From NCBI RefSeq assembly GCF_032191465.1, contig NZ_JAQOUE010000001.1, positions 620,001 through 684,000 on the forward strand: a stretch of 64,000 bases of DNA. The letters are read 5' to 3'. The notes under the pieces were generated by a model that saw only the letters and a list, made by a program, of their open reading frames with translations, was not told the DNA's origin and did not search any database. The position numbers were made by a program, and so were the translations under genes. The first letter of the stretch is position 1. Every line of letters starts with the position of its first letter. The stretch is from Candidatus Nitronereus thalassa (lineage in GTDB: Bacteria > Nitrospirota > Nitrospiria > Nitrospirales > UBA8639). Shown one piece after another: positions 16,886 to 25,861 of this stretch.

Positions 16886-17374
16886 GAAGAAAGCCCTTCT
16901 TCTTCACATTGTATTTACGTATAATAACTTAATTCATATGTAATCCTCCAAACAGAACACATCTGGAAGCACCTGATGGTACTTGGAAAAAAGGCCTTTC
17001 TAATTCAAAAAAAAGTTAGAACCAAAAATAAACTACACTCGGCCCAAGTTTTGCTTTCTGATAGTGAAAGAGGAGACCTGAAATGGGTAAGTTGGACTCA
17101 TTAGTAATTCAGAACATTTGAAACGCATTGTAGATTCAACACCGTGCCCCCGAACAAATCCGAAACTCTGGTCGTGGGCACCCAACCAATTATGTGTAGA
17201 CCTTCTGTCATTATGAGGCTGGCAGCGTCGGAACCCAGGATGTTTGGACTAAGTTTAATCATGGCCTGTAATCATGGAGTAATTTTGATAGGTTGGAACG
17301 ATGATTTCCCAAAGAACCAGATTGAAACCTACGGCTGCTCCCTACTTTTGACAAAGAATCTCTAGGAGGCGACG
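16886..17374. other. Gene-free leader-like stretch
   Basis: No convincing gene. TATAAT at 16920-16925 could be a rightward -10 element, although no good -35 box lies at the right distance. A strong Shine-Dalgarno (AGGAG) precedes an ATG at 17083 that opens only a 12-codon frame, MGKLDSLVIQNI. A frame from a GTG at 17144 has no recognisable content. The stretch leads into the hairpin pair at 17375-17444. Confidence 0.4.
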
Positions 17375-17444
17375 AGCCAGGTGGTACAGACCACCGCTCT
17401 GGATGGAACACGGAGACCCAAATGTCAGGATGACTGGGTCTCCG
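17375..17444. ncRNA. Two strong adjacent hairpins, possible structured RNA
   Basis: Hairpin 1 (17375-17400) has GGTGGT-ACAG-ACCACC closed by an outer GAGC/GCTC pair with a two-base bulge. Hairpin 2 (17411-17444) has a perfect 10-bp stem, CGGAGACCCA pairing with TGGGTCTCCG, around a 14-base loop. Neither is followed by a T-run on the plus strand, so they do not look like simple terminators. They lie in a 1.2 kb region without a gene and could be part of an untranslated RNA. No known RNA family is recognised. Confidence 0.35.
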
Positions 17445-17813
17445 CAACCATCAGTACTATTAATCAAAAAAAATCCTCATATGCGTAATGCCTAGGGCCA
17501 CTTGGTAAAAAAGCAGGCGGGAAGGAAGAGGTTTCTTGCAACACCCACCATCAATTGAAAATCTATTATATTTTCTGCAGACAAACATCTTCCTTCTTAG
17601 TGGTGGGGGAGGCGGAAAATTAAACCGATAAAAAAATACATTATTGAAAGACCTTCCCTTTTTTCTGGCCCCACAAACACGCCTACGAGCTAGACTGGAT
17701 TTGCCGGAAGTGACCCAGGCTCAGCGTCGAGGGCCACTTAAATCGTTAGCAGTTTATTCGCAAAAATCGGGAGCGCGACGGGTAGCTCCCCTGCAGCGGG
17801 GAGGTCCACGAAA

Positions 17814-17892
17814 CGAGTCTGAATAATTCGAGTCTGACCCTAATTTTTAACCCGCGAAGCGACCAGGATTAAATCGAGTCTGACCCTAATTT
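17814..17892. repeat. Direct repeats TCGAGTCTGACCCTAATTT
   Basis: Two identical 19-base copies lie at 17828-17846 and 17874-17892, with a partial third copy (CGAGTCTGA) starting at 17814. Similar GTCTGACCC-type strings are often found beside transposase genes in environmental bacteria, which suggests a decayed mobile-element end. No transposase frame is left here. The repeats end 18 bases before the 3' end of purQ. Confidence 0.55.
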
Positions 17893-17910
17893 ACTAATTC
17901 AACAATTTTT

Positions 17911-18615
17911 TTAGGCCGAACGAACTTCGGTGAAGGCATTTACCATCGATTGAAATAAGAGAAGGCCATCCTGATTGCCGAGCACGGATTCGGCGCAGCG
18001 TTCGGGGTGCGGCATGAGGCCTAGGACATTGCCCTCGGCATTCCGAATGCCGGCGATGTTATTGAGTGAGCCATTGGGGTTGGCTGCTGGAGTGACTTTT
18101 CCCTCAGCAGTACTATAGCGAAACACCACTTGAGCATTCGCTTGAAGGGAAGAGAGGGTGACGGGATCGGTGTAATAATTGCCTTCCGCATGGGCAATGG
18201 GCAGCTTCAAGACTTGGCCGGATTCACAGGCATTAGTAAACGGGGTCGCGGCATTTTCGACTTTGACATATACGTCTTCGCAAATAAAGGAGAGGTCCCG
18301 GTTTCGCATCATCACTCCAGGCAGTAACCCTACTTCGAGCAGTATCTGAAATCCATTGCAAATGCCGAGAACGATTCCACCTTTGGTGGCAAACTTTTTA
18401 AGGGCCTCCATGATTGGTGAAAATTGGGCGATGGCTCCGGTGCGAAGATAATCCCCGTAGGAAAACCCACCTGGCACAATCACGGCATCGACGCCAGCTA
18501 ATGACGTTTCCTGATGCCAGACCATTTGCACGTCTTGCCCCAAGCCTTCTGACACGGCATGGGCGCAATCATGATCGCAGTTGGATCCTGGAAATACGAT
18601 GACGGCAAATTTCAT
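17911..18615 (-). CDS. purQ: Phosphoribosylformylglycinamidine synthase, glutaminase subunit
   Basis: Supplies ammonia from glutamine to PurL in the fourth step of purine synthesis. A class I glutamine amidotransferase of 234 residues: nucleophile C86 in GICNGFQ, H203 and E205 in LMPHPER. The N-terminal [13 protein letters not shown] is typical of PurQ. It is the last gene of the ribBA-ribH-nusB-purB-purS-purQ series, 81 nt after purS; purL is not in the window. Confidence 0.97.
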   Translation of the reverse strand: MKFAVIVFPGSNCDHDCAHAVSEGLGQDVQMVWHQETSLAGVDAVIVPGGFSYGDYLRTGAIAQFSPIMEALKKFATKGGIVLGICNGFQILLEVGLLPGVMMRNRDLSFICEDVYVKVENAATPFTNACESGQVLKLPIAHAEGNYYTDPVTLSSLQANAQVVFRYSTAEGKVTPAANPNGSLNNIAGIRNAEGNVLGLMPHPERCAESVLGNQDGLLLFQSMVNAFTEVRSA

Positions 18616-18696
18616 AGGATTACAATTTTCACCTAGTTTTTTAAATGGATTCCCGATGACTCACGTCGAGAATGACGACAGAACAAAAGAAGTCCT

Positions 18697-18939
18697 CTAC
18701 CCCACTAGTTCATACCGATAATCTTCAATCACTGTATTGGCCAACAGCTTTTCGCACATGGCCTTCAATTGAGATTCCGCTTGCGATTGATCGGTTTCTC
18801 CCAACTCCACCTCCAGGAACTTTCCCACCCGCACATCATTGACGGTGGAAAATCCCAGCGTGGCGAGGGATTGCTGAATCGCACGTCCTTGTGGATCTAA
18901 AATTCCTGACTTCAATGTCACATGAATTTTGGCTTTCAT
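18697..18939 (-). CDS. purS: Phosphoribosylformylglycinamidine synthase subunit PurS
   Basis: An 80-residue subunit that bridges PurL and PurQ in the three-part FGAM synthetase of bacteria with small PurL. Family features are the AKIHVTLKSGILDPQGRAIQQSL N-terminus, the VRVGKFLEVEL strand and the LLANTVIEDYRYEL end. It is 3 nt from purB, so it is co-translated. Its presence predicts a small-type PurL elsewhere in the genome. Confidence 0.96.
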   Translation of the reverse strand: MKAKIHVTLKSGILDPQGRAIQQSLATLGFSTVNDVRVGKFLEVELGETDQSQAESQLKAMCEKLLANTVIEDYRYELVG

Positions 18940-18942
18940 GAT

Positions 18943-20292
18943 TTATGCACGTCCTTTTTTGCGCGTGGCCCCAGCACTCTTTTTTTTCGTTTTTGCCGAA
19001 CTTCCAAACACTCGCCGATAGACCTGGGGCAAGTTCTTCAAGTACGCATGAGGGTCAAAACACGTTTGGATTTCTGATCCGCGGAGTTTTTGAGTGATCA
19101 ACTTATCCTTCATCACCAGCTCTTGGAAATTCCCATTCCCTTGCCAAGCGGCCATGGCATTTCGTTGCACGGCTTCATAGGCGGCCTTTCGTTCCGCGCC
19201 TCGATCCACTAATGCGAGCAACAACCGCTGGGAATAGACCAGCCCACCCGTCAGATTTAAATTCTTGAGCATTCGATCCGGGTACACTACCAAATTATCC
19301 AAGAGCTTGGTCAGCCGAACGAGCATGTAATCCATCAAAATGTTGCTGTCCGGCATAATGATGCGTTCCACGGAGGAATGACTGATATCGCGCTCGTGCC
19401 ACAGCGCCACATTTTCCATGGCGGCCACACTATTACTGCGAATCAGGCGTGCGAGGCCACAGAGATTTTCCGACCCCACAGGATTGCGTTTGTGCGGCAT
19501 GGCCGAAGACCCTTTTTGTCCTGGACTAAAATACTCCTCGGCTTCAAGGACCTCGGTTCGTTGCAGATGCCGAATCTCCGTCGCGACTTTTTCGATACTG
19601 GCGGCGACTAACGCCAAGGCGGTTAAATAGGCCGCATGCCGATCCCGTTGCACGATTTGATTGGAAACCGGGGCCGGCTTGAGTCCAAGTTTTTTGCACA
19701 CGACCGATTCAATTCGCGGAGGAAGGTGGGCAAAGGTTCCCATGGCCCCGGACAATTTGCCGACAGCGATATCCTCGCCGGCAGCGACCACTCGTGTACG
19801 GTGGCGTTTAAATTCTTCAAACCAGAGTGCGAATTTTATACCGAGTGAAATGGGTTCCCCGTGGATACCATGCGATCGGCCTACCATGATCGTCTCTTGG
19901 TGTTCGAGTGCCTTGGCCTTCAACACCTCCAAAAGACGATCAATGTCTTCAAGAATAATCCCGACCGAGTCTACGAGTTGAAGAGCCAATCCGGTATCCA
20001 GCACATCTGAGGATGTGAGCCCGGCATGAATATGACGGGCCTTCGGCCCGGCCTGCTCCGCCAGGGATTCCAAAAAGGCAATCACATCATGCTTCGTCAC
20101 TTGTTCGATGGCATCAATACGATCCGGGTCAATCATCACCCTCCGCCGAACATGGGCGGCGATGCCTTTGGGAACTTTCCCCTCCTCTTCAAGGGCTTCA
20201 CAGGCAGCTAATTCGACCTGAAGCCATGCCTCATATTTTCGGTGTTGGGTCCACAGCGCACCCATGCGGGGCAAGGTGTATCGTTCAATCAT
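18943..20292 (-). CDS. purB: Adenylosuccinate lyase
   Basis: Cleaves SAICAR to AICAR and adenylosuccinate to AMP, releasing fumarate in each case. A fumarase/aspartase-superfamily protein of 449 residues with the signature loop GSSAMPHKRNPVGSEN, the GRSHGIHGEP histidine motif and TSSDVLDTGLALQL. The last 20 residues form a Lys/Arg-rich tail (KTKKKSAGATRKKGRA) beyond the usual end, whose purpose is unclear. It lies between nusB (60 nt upstream) and purS (3 nt downstream). Confidence 0.97.
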   Translation of the reverse strand: MIERYTLPRMGALWTQHRKYEAWLQVELAACEALEEEGKVPKGIAAHVRRRVMIDPDRIDAIEQVTKHDVIAFLESLAEQAGPKARHIHAGLTSSDVLDTGLALQLVDSVGIILEDIDRLLEVLKAKALEHQETIMVGRSHGIHGEPISLGIKFALWFEEFKRHRTRVVAAGEDIAVGKLSGAMGTFAHLPPRIESVVCKKLGLKPAPVSNQIVQRDRHAAYLTALALVAASIEKVATEIRHLQRTEVLEAEEYFSPGQKGSSAMPHKRNPVGSENLCGLARLIRSNSVAAMENVALWHERDISHSSVERIIMPDSNILMDYMLVRLTKLLDNLVVYPDRMLKNLNLTGGLVYSQRLLLALVDRGAERKAAYEAVQRNAMAAWQGNGNFQELVMKDKLITQKLRGSEIQTCFDPHAYLKNLPQVYRRVFGSSAKTKKKSAGATRKKGRA

Positions 20293-20352
20293 GTCGAGGT
20301 CCGTTGACTATGGTTGGGAAGGAAAATTATGACGACAAAGGCTGACCATCGG

Positions 20353-20847
20353 TTAATTCATCGCGACACGTTTTTCTTGCAATCGTGGATCTTGTTTCAC
20401 AATTCTATCGAGAATGCCATTGATGAATCGTTTGGCATCATCATCCGCAAAACTTTTGGCCAATTGTAGGGCTTCATCCACGGTCACTTTTGCGGGAATA
20501 TCTGGAATCCATACCAATTCATAAATGGATTGCCGAAGGATATTCCGATCAACAATGGGCATTCGATCCAACGACCAATGTTCGGCGGACTCTTGAATGA
20601 GTCGATCGAGTTCGAACTTTTCCGTCTGCACCCCGGAAACTAGTTTGTTGGCAAATTCTCGAACTGGCCTGGATGACCGCTGCTGTTCCCAAAACTCCTC
20701 AAGCCACCCATCCGTGGTGCCATGAAAATCAATTTGAAAAAGGATTTGCAACGCCAATTCTCTGGCGCTGTGCCGGGTCAACGCCGGCGCAGAGGGAAAC
20801 TCCGGCATGTCATTCACTGGTTCGGCCACGGGATTCCAGACTTTCAT
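20353..20847 (-). CDS. nusB: Transcription antitermination protein NusB
   Basis: Binds boxA RNA together with NusE (S10) in rRNA antitermination. A 164-residue all-helical protein with SARELALQILFQIDF at the start of the domain and VDRNILRQSIYELVWIPDIPAKVTVDEALQLAKSF, the most conserved NusB block. It has about 25 extra N-terminal residues, so the true start could be the ATG 13 codons in. It lies 19 nt after ribH, the common ribH-nusB arrangement. Confidence 0.95.
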   Translation of the reverse strand: MKVWNPVAEPVNDMPEFPSAPALTRHSARELALQILFQIDFHGTTDGWLEEFWEQQRSSRPVREFANKLVSGVQTEKFELDRLIQESAEHWSLDRMPIVDRNILRQSIYELVWIPDIPAKVTVDEALQLAKSFADDDAKRFINGILDRIVKQDPRLQEKRVAMN

Positions 20848-20866
20848 GAATAGGTTAAGCGATGAA

Positions 20867-21367
20867 TTAGGATGAAAGGAACCCTGTCGTGTTCCGTCCG
20901 ATGGTTTGTAATTCTTTCATTAACGTGACCATTTCGATTGCCGTTCGTGCCGCATCCGCTCCCCGATTTTTTTCAGGCGCTCCTGACCGTTCTACCGCTT
21001 GTTCGGCAGTATTGGTCGTGAGCACCCCAAACACGATGGGAATACCCGTTTCCCAGGAGGCCTCTGCAATGCCTCGGCTCATTTCTGTGCTGATGTAATC
21101 GAAGTGAGGCGTCTCTCCACGAATCACCGCCCCTAAACAAATGATGGCATCATACCGTTTTGATCTGGCTAATTGTCGTGCCACCAAGGGAATTTCGAAC
21201 GCTCCAGGCACACGCACGGTTTCAATACTTTCCTCATCCACACCCTGCTGTTGAAGCGTTTCCAGCGTGCTCGTCATGAGTCGGCTCGTGACAAATTCAT
21301 TAAACTTGCTTACCACCAGGGCAAACCGACATCCTTTTCCATCAAGCGTACCTTCTTTAATTTTCAT
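20867..21367 (-). CDS. ribH: 6,7-dimethyl-8-ribityllumazine synthase
   Basis: Condenses the RibA-pathway pyrimidine with the RibB product to form lumazine, the riboflavin precursor. A 166-residue subunit of an icosahedral or pentameric enzyme: ALVVSKFNEFVT, VPGAFEIPLVARQLA, and CLGAVIRGETPHFDYI with the catalytic histidine are all present. Its substrate comes from RibBA, encoded 88 nt upstream; ribE and ribD are not in the window. Confidence 0.97.
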   Translation of the reverse strand: MKIKEGTLDGKGCRFALVVSKFNEFVTSRLMTSTLETLQQQGVDEESIETVRVPGAFEIPLVARQLARSKRYDAIICLGAVIRGETPHFDYISTEMSRGIAEASWETGIPIVFGVLTTNTAEQAVERSGAPEKNRGADAARTAIEMVTLMKELQTIGRNTTGFLSS

Positions 21368-21455
21368 AGTATCGACAAACCTAAAGGTTACTGCGGGTTA
21401 TCGGCGAGACTTCAAGGGACACATTATCATTCACGGCACAACACACGTGGCCACC

Positions 21456-22676
21456 TCAAACATTGTTGAGTAAGTGCCCGAGCTTAGCTTTTTTCGTGCG
21501 GAGGTATTTTACATTGGTGTCCTTGGGATCAATTTCAATGGGGATGCGCTCCACGACCTTCAGCCCATAACCTTCAATCCCAACAATCTTTCGTGGATTA
21601 TTGGTAATCAGGCGAATTTGCTTCAAGCCCAAACTCACAAGAATTTGTGCACCGATCCCATAATTCCGGAGATCCGGCTTAAACCCTAATTGGAGATTCG
21701 CCTCGACCGTATCACTTCCCTGGTCTTGAAGATGATACGCCCGAATCTTATTGAGCAACCCAATCCCCCTCCCCTCTTGATTCAAATACAGCAGAACGCC
21801 TTTGCCCTCCTTCTCAATCATTTCCATGGCGCGATGCAATTGATCTCGGCAATCACACCGAAGAGAGCCAAACACATCAGAGGTCAAACAGCCGGAATGT
21901 ACGCGAACGAGTGTGGGAGACTCGTCGATCGGCCCTTTGACCAAAGCAATATGAGTCCCGCTGTCTAGCTCATTTTCAAAAACTTGCGCTTCAAAGTTTC
22001 CGAATATCGTCGGCATCTGTGCATTCACCGAGGGTTTGACAAATTTCTCACGTAATAAGCGGTATTGAATTAAATCTTTGATGGTGATGAGTTTTAGCTG
22101 ATGGTGCTTGGCAAATTCCACCAGGTCCGGAACTCGGGCCATCGTGCCATCATCGTTCATGATTTCACAGATGACCGCGGCAGGAATCAACCCGGCCAGT
22201 CGAGCCAAATCCACCGAGCCCTCAGTTTGTCCGGCCCGTTTTAAGACCCCCCCATCATGGGCACGAAGTGGAAAAATGTGACCAGGCTTGGTGAAGTCTG
22301 AAGCATGGCATGTGGGATCCACTGCCATGCGAATGGTGGTAGCCCGATCCGACGCCGAGATACCTGTTGTCACATCCCTCGCTGCATCGATCGATACCGT
22401 AAAGGCTGTCCCAAATGGTGCAGTATTTTCTATGGATTGGGGATGCAGTTGAAGTTCATCCGCCCGAGCCGACGTCAAGGCCAAACAGATTAAACCTCTC
22501 GCGTATTTGGCCATGAAATTTATGGCTTCCGGCGTGACGCTTTCGGCCGCCATGACCAAATCCCCTTCATTTTCTCGGTCTTCGTCATCTACGAGAATGA
22601 CGCATTTGCCATCCCGGATATCTTGAAGGGCTTCTTCAATTGTATGAAAAGATTCCATGCTCCCGACATTCCCCAT
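21456..22676 (-). CDS. ribBA: Bifunctional DHBP synthase / GTP cyclohydrolase II
   Basis: A 406-residue fusion that makes both riboflavin precursors. Residues 1-205 are RibB (ribulose 5-phosphate to DHBP): [16 protein letters not shown] metal site, [28 protein letters not shown]. The remainder is RibA (GTP to the pyrimidine): [20 protein letters not shown] with the three zinc cysteines, [16 protein letters not shown]. It heads the rib-nus-pur series; the 53-nt gap to the transporter gene upstream leaves no room for an FMN riboswitch. Confidence 0.97.
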   Translation of the reverse strand: MGNVGSMESFHTIEEALQDIRDGKCVILVDDEDRENEGDLVMAAESVTPEAINFMAKYARGLICLALTSARADELQLHPQSIENTAPFGTAFTVSIDAARDVTTGISASDRATTIRMAVDPTCHASDFTKPGHIFPLRAHDGGVLKRAGQTEGSVDLARLAGLIPAAVICEIMNDDGTMARVPDLVEFAKHHQLKLITIKDLIQYRLLREKFVKPSVNAQMPTIFGNFEAQVFENELDSGTHIALVKGPIDESPTLVRVHSGCLTSDVFGSLRCDCRDQLHRAMEMIEKEGKGVLLYLNQEGRGIGLLNKIRAYHLQDQGSDTVEANLQLGFKPDLRNYGIGAQILVSLGLKQIRLITNNPRKIVGIEGYGLKVVERIPIEIDPKDTNVKYLRTKKAKLGHLLNNV

Positions 22677-22729
22677 TTGGCTTCAGCTTATATGGAGTTT
22701 ACCACGCCCTGTCAATCGGAACCTTCAGG

Positions 22730-23932
22730 CTATTTGGGCACCGACGGGGCATTCAACGACACCCGGCCCCATCGTTGCATATACAGAACACTTGTGGCTG
22801 CCAGCCCCGAACAAAGCCCAAAAACTAGAAATCCACTCGCATAGCTTCCTGTGGCATCCTTAAGCACCCCAAACCAGGACGGAAGTAAAAACCCTCCAAT
22901 ACCCCCAGCAGCCCCTACAAAACCTGAAGCCGTTCCCATTATTCCCTGGAAGCGTAGGGAAACAATTTGAAATACCACCCCATTTCCAAATCCAAGAAAC
23001 AATAGCATGATGATGGTCAAGGGTAAGGCAAATTTGAGGGGTAATAGTCCTGACAATAACACGCTCAGTATGGCCGTGACCAAAAAACACGTTAGCAGCA
23101 GCCCAATCCCCCCAAGGCGATCTGCCAAATGCCCACCCACTGGTCTCGCTAAACTCCCAGCAAGCCCGCATATGGCCGTTATCGTCCCAGCCGTCACCAT
23201 ATCCAACTGGTACTGATCGTGGAAATAGATGGGCAAAAAACTCGAAAATCCGACAAACCCACCAAAGGTCACTCCGTATAAAAAACACAACCAGTACATG
23301 AAGGGCTGTTGGAGAGCAGACCGGACCGAGAACGTTGCTCCGGACTTTCGGAAAACCTGGCCGGAATGATCAGGCACTAACAAATAAAACAGGATGGCCG
23401 TCATGACCACAGGAATGATCATAACCCCGAAGGTATTTTGCCATCCTATGGATTCGGCAATTCGAGGACCAAAGAAGGTCGCTAATAACACTCCACTATT
23501 GCCAATTGCCGCCACTCCCATGGCTAACCCTTGACGTTCTGGCGGATACGCCAAACTGGCAATGGGTAACGCAATCGCAAAACTCGCCCCTGCAAATCCT
23601 AGGAGAAAGCCCACCCCTAACATGTGGAAATATGAGGCTCCAAACAGCCATCCTAAAAGGAGGGCGACGACTTCCAGAGCTAAAATCCCTAGGCCCACCT
23701 GCTTAGCACCAAAAAGATCCGCAAAGGGCCCCACCACGATTCGAAGGAGTGCCCCACCAAGCAAGGGAACACCAACAAGAAATCCTTTTTGTGTGGCGCT
23801 TAAATCAAATTCTTGAGCAATGGCCACCCCTAGCGCCCCAATCAAGAGCCATACCATGAAACTCACTTCAAAATGCAGCCAGGCTCCTAACAGCGAGGGC
23901 CAATGTCCATCTTTCAAGGCTTTCAGTCTCAT
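22730..23932 (-). CDS. NarK-type nitrate/nitrite MFS transporter
   Basis: A 12-helix major facilitator of the nitrate/nitrite porter (NNP) family. The family signature is in the fifth-helix region: GFAGASFAIALPIASLAYPPERQGLAMGVAAIGNSG, and a matching Gly-rich block in the second half (FQGIMGTASGFVGAAGGIGGFLLP). It moves nitrate or nitrite across the inner membrane; in a nitrite oxidiser it could import substrate or export product. I chose the ATG at 23932, preceded by GAGGA, over an ATG at 23956 with no ribosome-binding site. An inverted repeat at 23968-23989 lies just upstream. Confidence 0.9.
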   Translation of the reverse strand: MRLKALKDGHWPSLLGAWLHFEVSFMVWLLIGALGVAIAQEFDLSATQKGFLVGVPLLGGALLRIVVGPFADLFGAKQVGLGILALEVVALLLGWLFGASYFHMLGVGFLLGFAGASFAIALPIASLAYPPERQGLAMGVAAIGNSGVLLATFFGPRIAESIGWQNTFGVMIIPVVMTAILFYLLVPDHSGQVFRKSGATFSVRSALQQPFMYWLCFLYGVTFGGFVGFSSFLPIYFHDQYQLDMVTAGTITAICGLAGSLARPVGGHLADRLGGIGLLLTCFLVTAILSVLLSGLLPLKFALPLTIIMLLFLGFGNGVVFQIVSLRFQGIMGTASGFVGAAGGIGGFLLPSWFGVLKDATGSYASGFLVFGLCSGLAATSVLYMQRWGRVSLNAPSVPK

Positions 23933-23967
23933 TTTCCTCAGTACTACACAAGTCATGCGAAGGTGAG

Positions 23968-23989
23968 CCAGTTACCAATTGCTTACTGG
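23968..23989. promoter_or_regulatory. Inverted repeat CCAGT-N12-ACTGG before the NarK-type gene
   Basis: A 5-bp dyad around a central CAATTG palindrome lies 36-57 bases upstream of the ATG. The position fits an operator overlapping the promoter of the transporter and, possibly, of the rib-pur genes behind it. The regulator is unknown. Confidence 0.3.
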
Positions 23990-24226
23990 GCGTCTCGTCA
24001 ATCGAAAACACCTCTGACGCCAAAATTAGGCATCTTCACTAATGACACCGCTTTATTTATCGCAGCCAGTCACTATAGAAGATCCCATTTTACCCCCGCA
24101 ATTCACCCAATCCATCGAAAAGGGTCAACTCAATTCCTCTTTGTCATTCTCTTGTTGGGATGTTTATAATTCCCCGCGATTCCAGTACATTTCCGGTTTA
24201 TTCTGACAACACAATTGCTTTACTGA

Positions 24227-25243
24227 ATGGACAACTCGCCAAACTCTCCACAGAAAGACCCCGATAAACCAGAAGCCGAAGAAGACGTTCTGGACGTCGA
24301 ATTTTCTTTGGATGAAATCAATATCGACTATCCTCGTGAGGCTCCCTCTATTGAGGCCGGAGACCAGGAATCGACTGCAAGCGCCAGTTCGCTTATTCCC
24401 AGCACTCCCCTCAATCGATATTTGGCCGAGGTCCGGAGATACCCCTTTTTATCCAAAGAAGAGGAAATCGCCTTATTCCATGAATATCAAACCCTGGGCA
24501 GCCGAGAAGCCGCGGTCAAACTCATCCTAGCCAATCTACGAGTCTGCGTAGCCATTGCTTCGGAATACGCTCATACCGGTGCCGATCAAATGGATTTGAT
24601 CCAGGAGGGCAACGTTGGACTCATGCAGGCCATTAAGAAATTCGATGTGAGCCGAAATGTACGCTTTTATGCGTATGCCGCCTGGTGGGTCCGTGCGTTT
24701 ATTTTACGGTATCTCCTGAATTCACACCGCCTCGTGAAAATTGGTACCACCCAGGAGCAACGCAAGCTTTTTTATAATTTAAAAAAGGAAAAAGCCAAAC
24801 TCGAACGTCAAGGGTTCGTTCCTGATTCCAAGTTAATCGCCGATCGGCTTCAGGTGCGTGAACGGGACGTCGTGGAAATGGATCAGCGGCTCGGTGGGTG
24901 GGAATTATCCCTCGATCAACCCATCAATAGCGAAGAGGGAGAGGGGACCTTCCTTGACCTTCTTCCTTCTCAATCTCCCAGAATTGACGATAGTTTAGCC
25001 GAAGACCAACTTCGGGTCCTGTTTCGAAAAAAATTGGGAGAATTTGCCAAAACCCTTAATGAACGGGAAGAGGATATTCTTAGAAATCGCCTCCTTTCTG
25101 AGACACCCCTCACTTTGGAGGAATTAGGGCAAAAATACTCTATTACTAAAGAGCGTTCCCGGCAGCTTGAGGCAAAAATCATTAAAAAATTAAGGGATTT
25201 CATGAAGTCTGAACTCAAGGATTTCGAAGACCTCCAATTTTAG
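24227..25243 (+). CDS. rpoH: RpoH-like alternative sigma factor
   Basis: A sigma-70-family protein of 338 residues. Region 1.2 starts at LNRYLAEVRRYPFLSKEEEI, region 2 is DQMDLIQEGNVGLMQAIKKFD and FYAYAAWWVRAFILRYLL, and region 4 is NEREEDILRNRLLSETPLTLEELGQKYSITKERSRQLE. The segment QEQRKLFYNLKKEK closely matches the RpoH box (QRKLFFNLR) that binds core polymerase in heat-shock sigma factors. The first 60 residues are an acidic extension. Placement just ahead of groES-groEL supports a heat-shock role. Confidence 0.9.
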   Translation: MDNSPNSPQKDPDKPEAEEDVLDVEFSLDEINIDYPREAPSIEAGDQESTASASSLIPSTPLNRYLAEVRRYPFLSKEEEIALFHEYQTLGSREAAVKLILANLRVCVAIASEYAHTGADQMDLIQEGNVGLMQAIKKFDVSRNVRFYAYAAWWVRAFILRYLLNSHRLVKIGTTQEQRKLFYNLKKEKAKLERQGFVPDSKLIADRLQVRERDVVEMDQRLGGWELSLDQPINSEEGEGTFLDLLPSQSPRIDDSLAEDQLRVLFRKKLGEFAKTLNEREEDILRNRLLSETPLTLEELGQKYSITKERSRQLEAKIIKKLRDFMKSELKDFEDLQF

Positions 25244-25322
25244 GGCCTGCTGGAAATATCACACGCCTAGGCCCCCTCCCCCCATCGCAAAAAAAAACGA
25301 GGCTTTTCTTTTGTAAAGGGTC

Positions 25323-25350
25323 TTGACTTTCAATATCGCCGATTTATCTA
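25323..25350 (+). promoter_or_regulatory. groES: Candidate promoter of groES-groEL
   Basis: TTGACT (25323-25328) and TATCTA (25345-25350) are separated by 16 bases, a housekeeping-type arrangement; the preceding C also gives CTTGAC, near the sigma-32 -35 element CTTGAA. A CCCCAT-like sigma-32 -10 is not seen. No CIRCE element (TTAGCACTC-N9-GAGTGCTAA) is present between rpoH and groES, so HrcA control is unlikely. Confidence 0.45.
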
Positions 25351-25464
25351 AAGGGCTGCATGACCTAATTTTAGAGATTCTGTTTATTTCAACCACTGAA
25401 TGACACAACCTGAGCAATCACTAACAGATCACGTCATTTTTCAACAAAAGGAGGCAGTTTTCAT

Positions 25465-25782
25465 ATGGCTACCAAGGAAAAAGAAGAAAAGAAGGAAGGT
25501 AAAGGAACCGCGGCTAAGGGCTTTCTGCCATTAGGCGACCGGGTATTTGTGACCTATACCGAAGAACTTGAGCGTACGGCGGGAGGCATTTACGTCCCAG
25601 ACTCAGCTAGAGAAAAACCACAACGGGGCACCGTTGAAGGCGCTGGGCAAGACGTCAAAACCCTGAAAGTCGGCGATCAAGTGTTGTTTGATAAGTATTC
25701 CGGCACCAAAATTAAAATTGAAAACGATGATTGCCTGATTCTTCGGGAAGAGGATATCTTGGGCATCTTTGTTGATAAATAA
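25465..25782 (+). CDS. groES: Co-chaperonin GroES (Hsp10)
   Basis: Forms the heptameric lid of the GroEL chamber. The 105-residue sequence has [36 protein letters not shown], including the mobile loop (TAGGIYVPD), and the closing [17 protein letters not shown]. The first 18 residues are a Lys/Glu-rich extension not found in E. coli GroES. AGGAGG about 10 nt before the ATG gives strong translation. It lies 79 nt before groEL. Confidence 0.97.
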   Translation: MATKEKEEKKEGKGTAAKGFLPLGDRVFVTYTEELERTAGGIYVPDSAREKPQRGTVEGAGQDVKTLKVGDQVLFDKYSGTKIKIENDDCLILREEDILGIFVDK

Positions 25783-25861
25783 AACGCATCTAAATTAATG
25801 ACTTTAACCACTACCTATCTGAATATTGAAGTTTCACTTAAAATTTTGACGGAGGAATATT

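Noticed and set aside
17144-17365. 73-codon frame from a GTG
   Set aside because: No ribosome-binding site and no recognisable family; the region is better described as gene-free.
17644-17826. 60-codon basic frame near the direct repeats
   Set aside because: Biased, Arg-rich composition without family match; it ends inside the repeat block.
22677-22729. FMN riboswitch before ribBA
   Set aside because: The 53-nt gap to the upstream gene is too short for the RFN element and shows none of its conserved parts.
25244-25464. CIRCE element before groES
   Set aside because: Neither TTAGCACTC nor its inverted partner occurs in the spacer.
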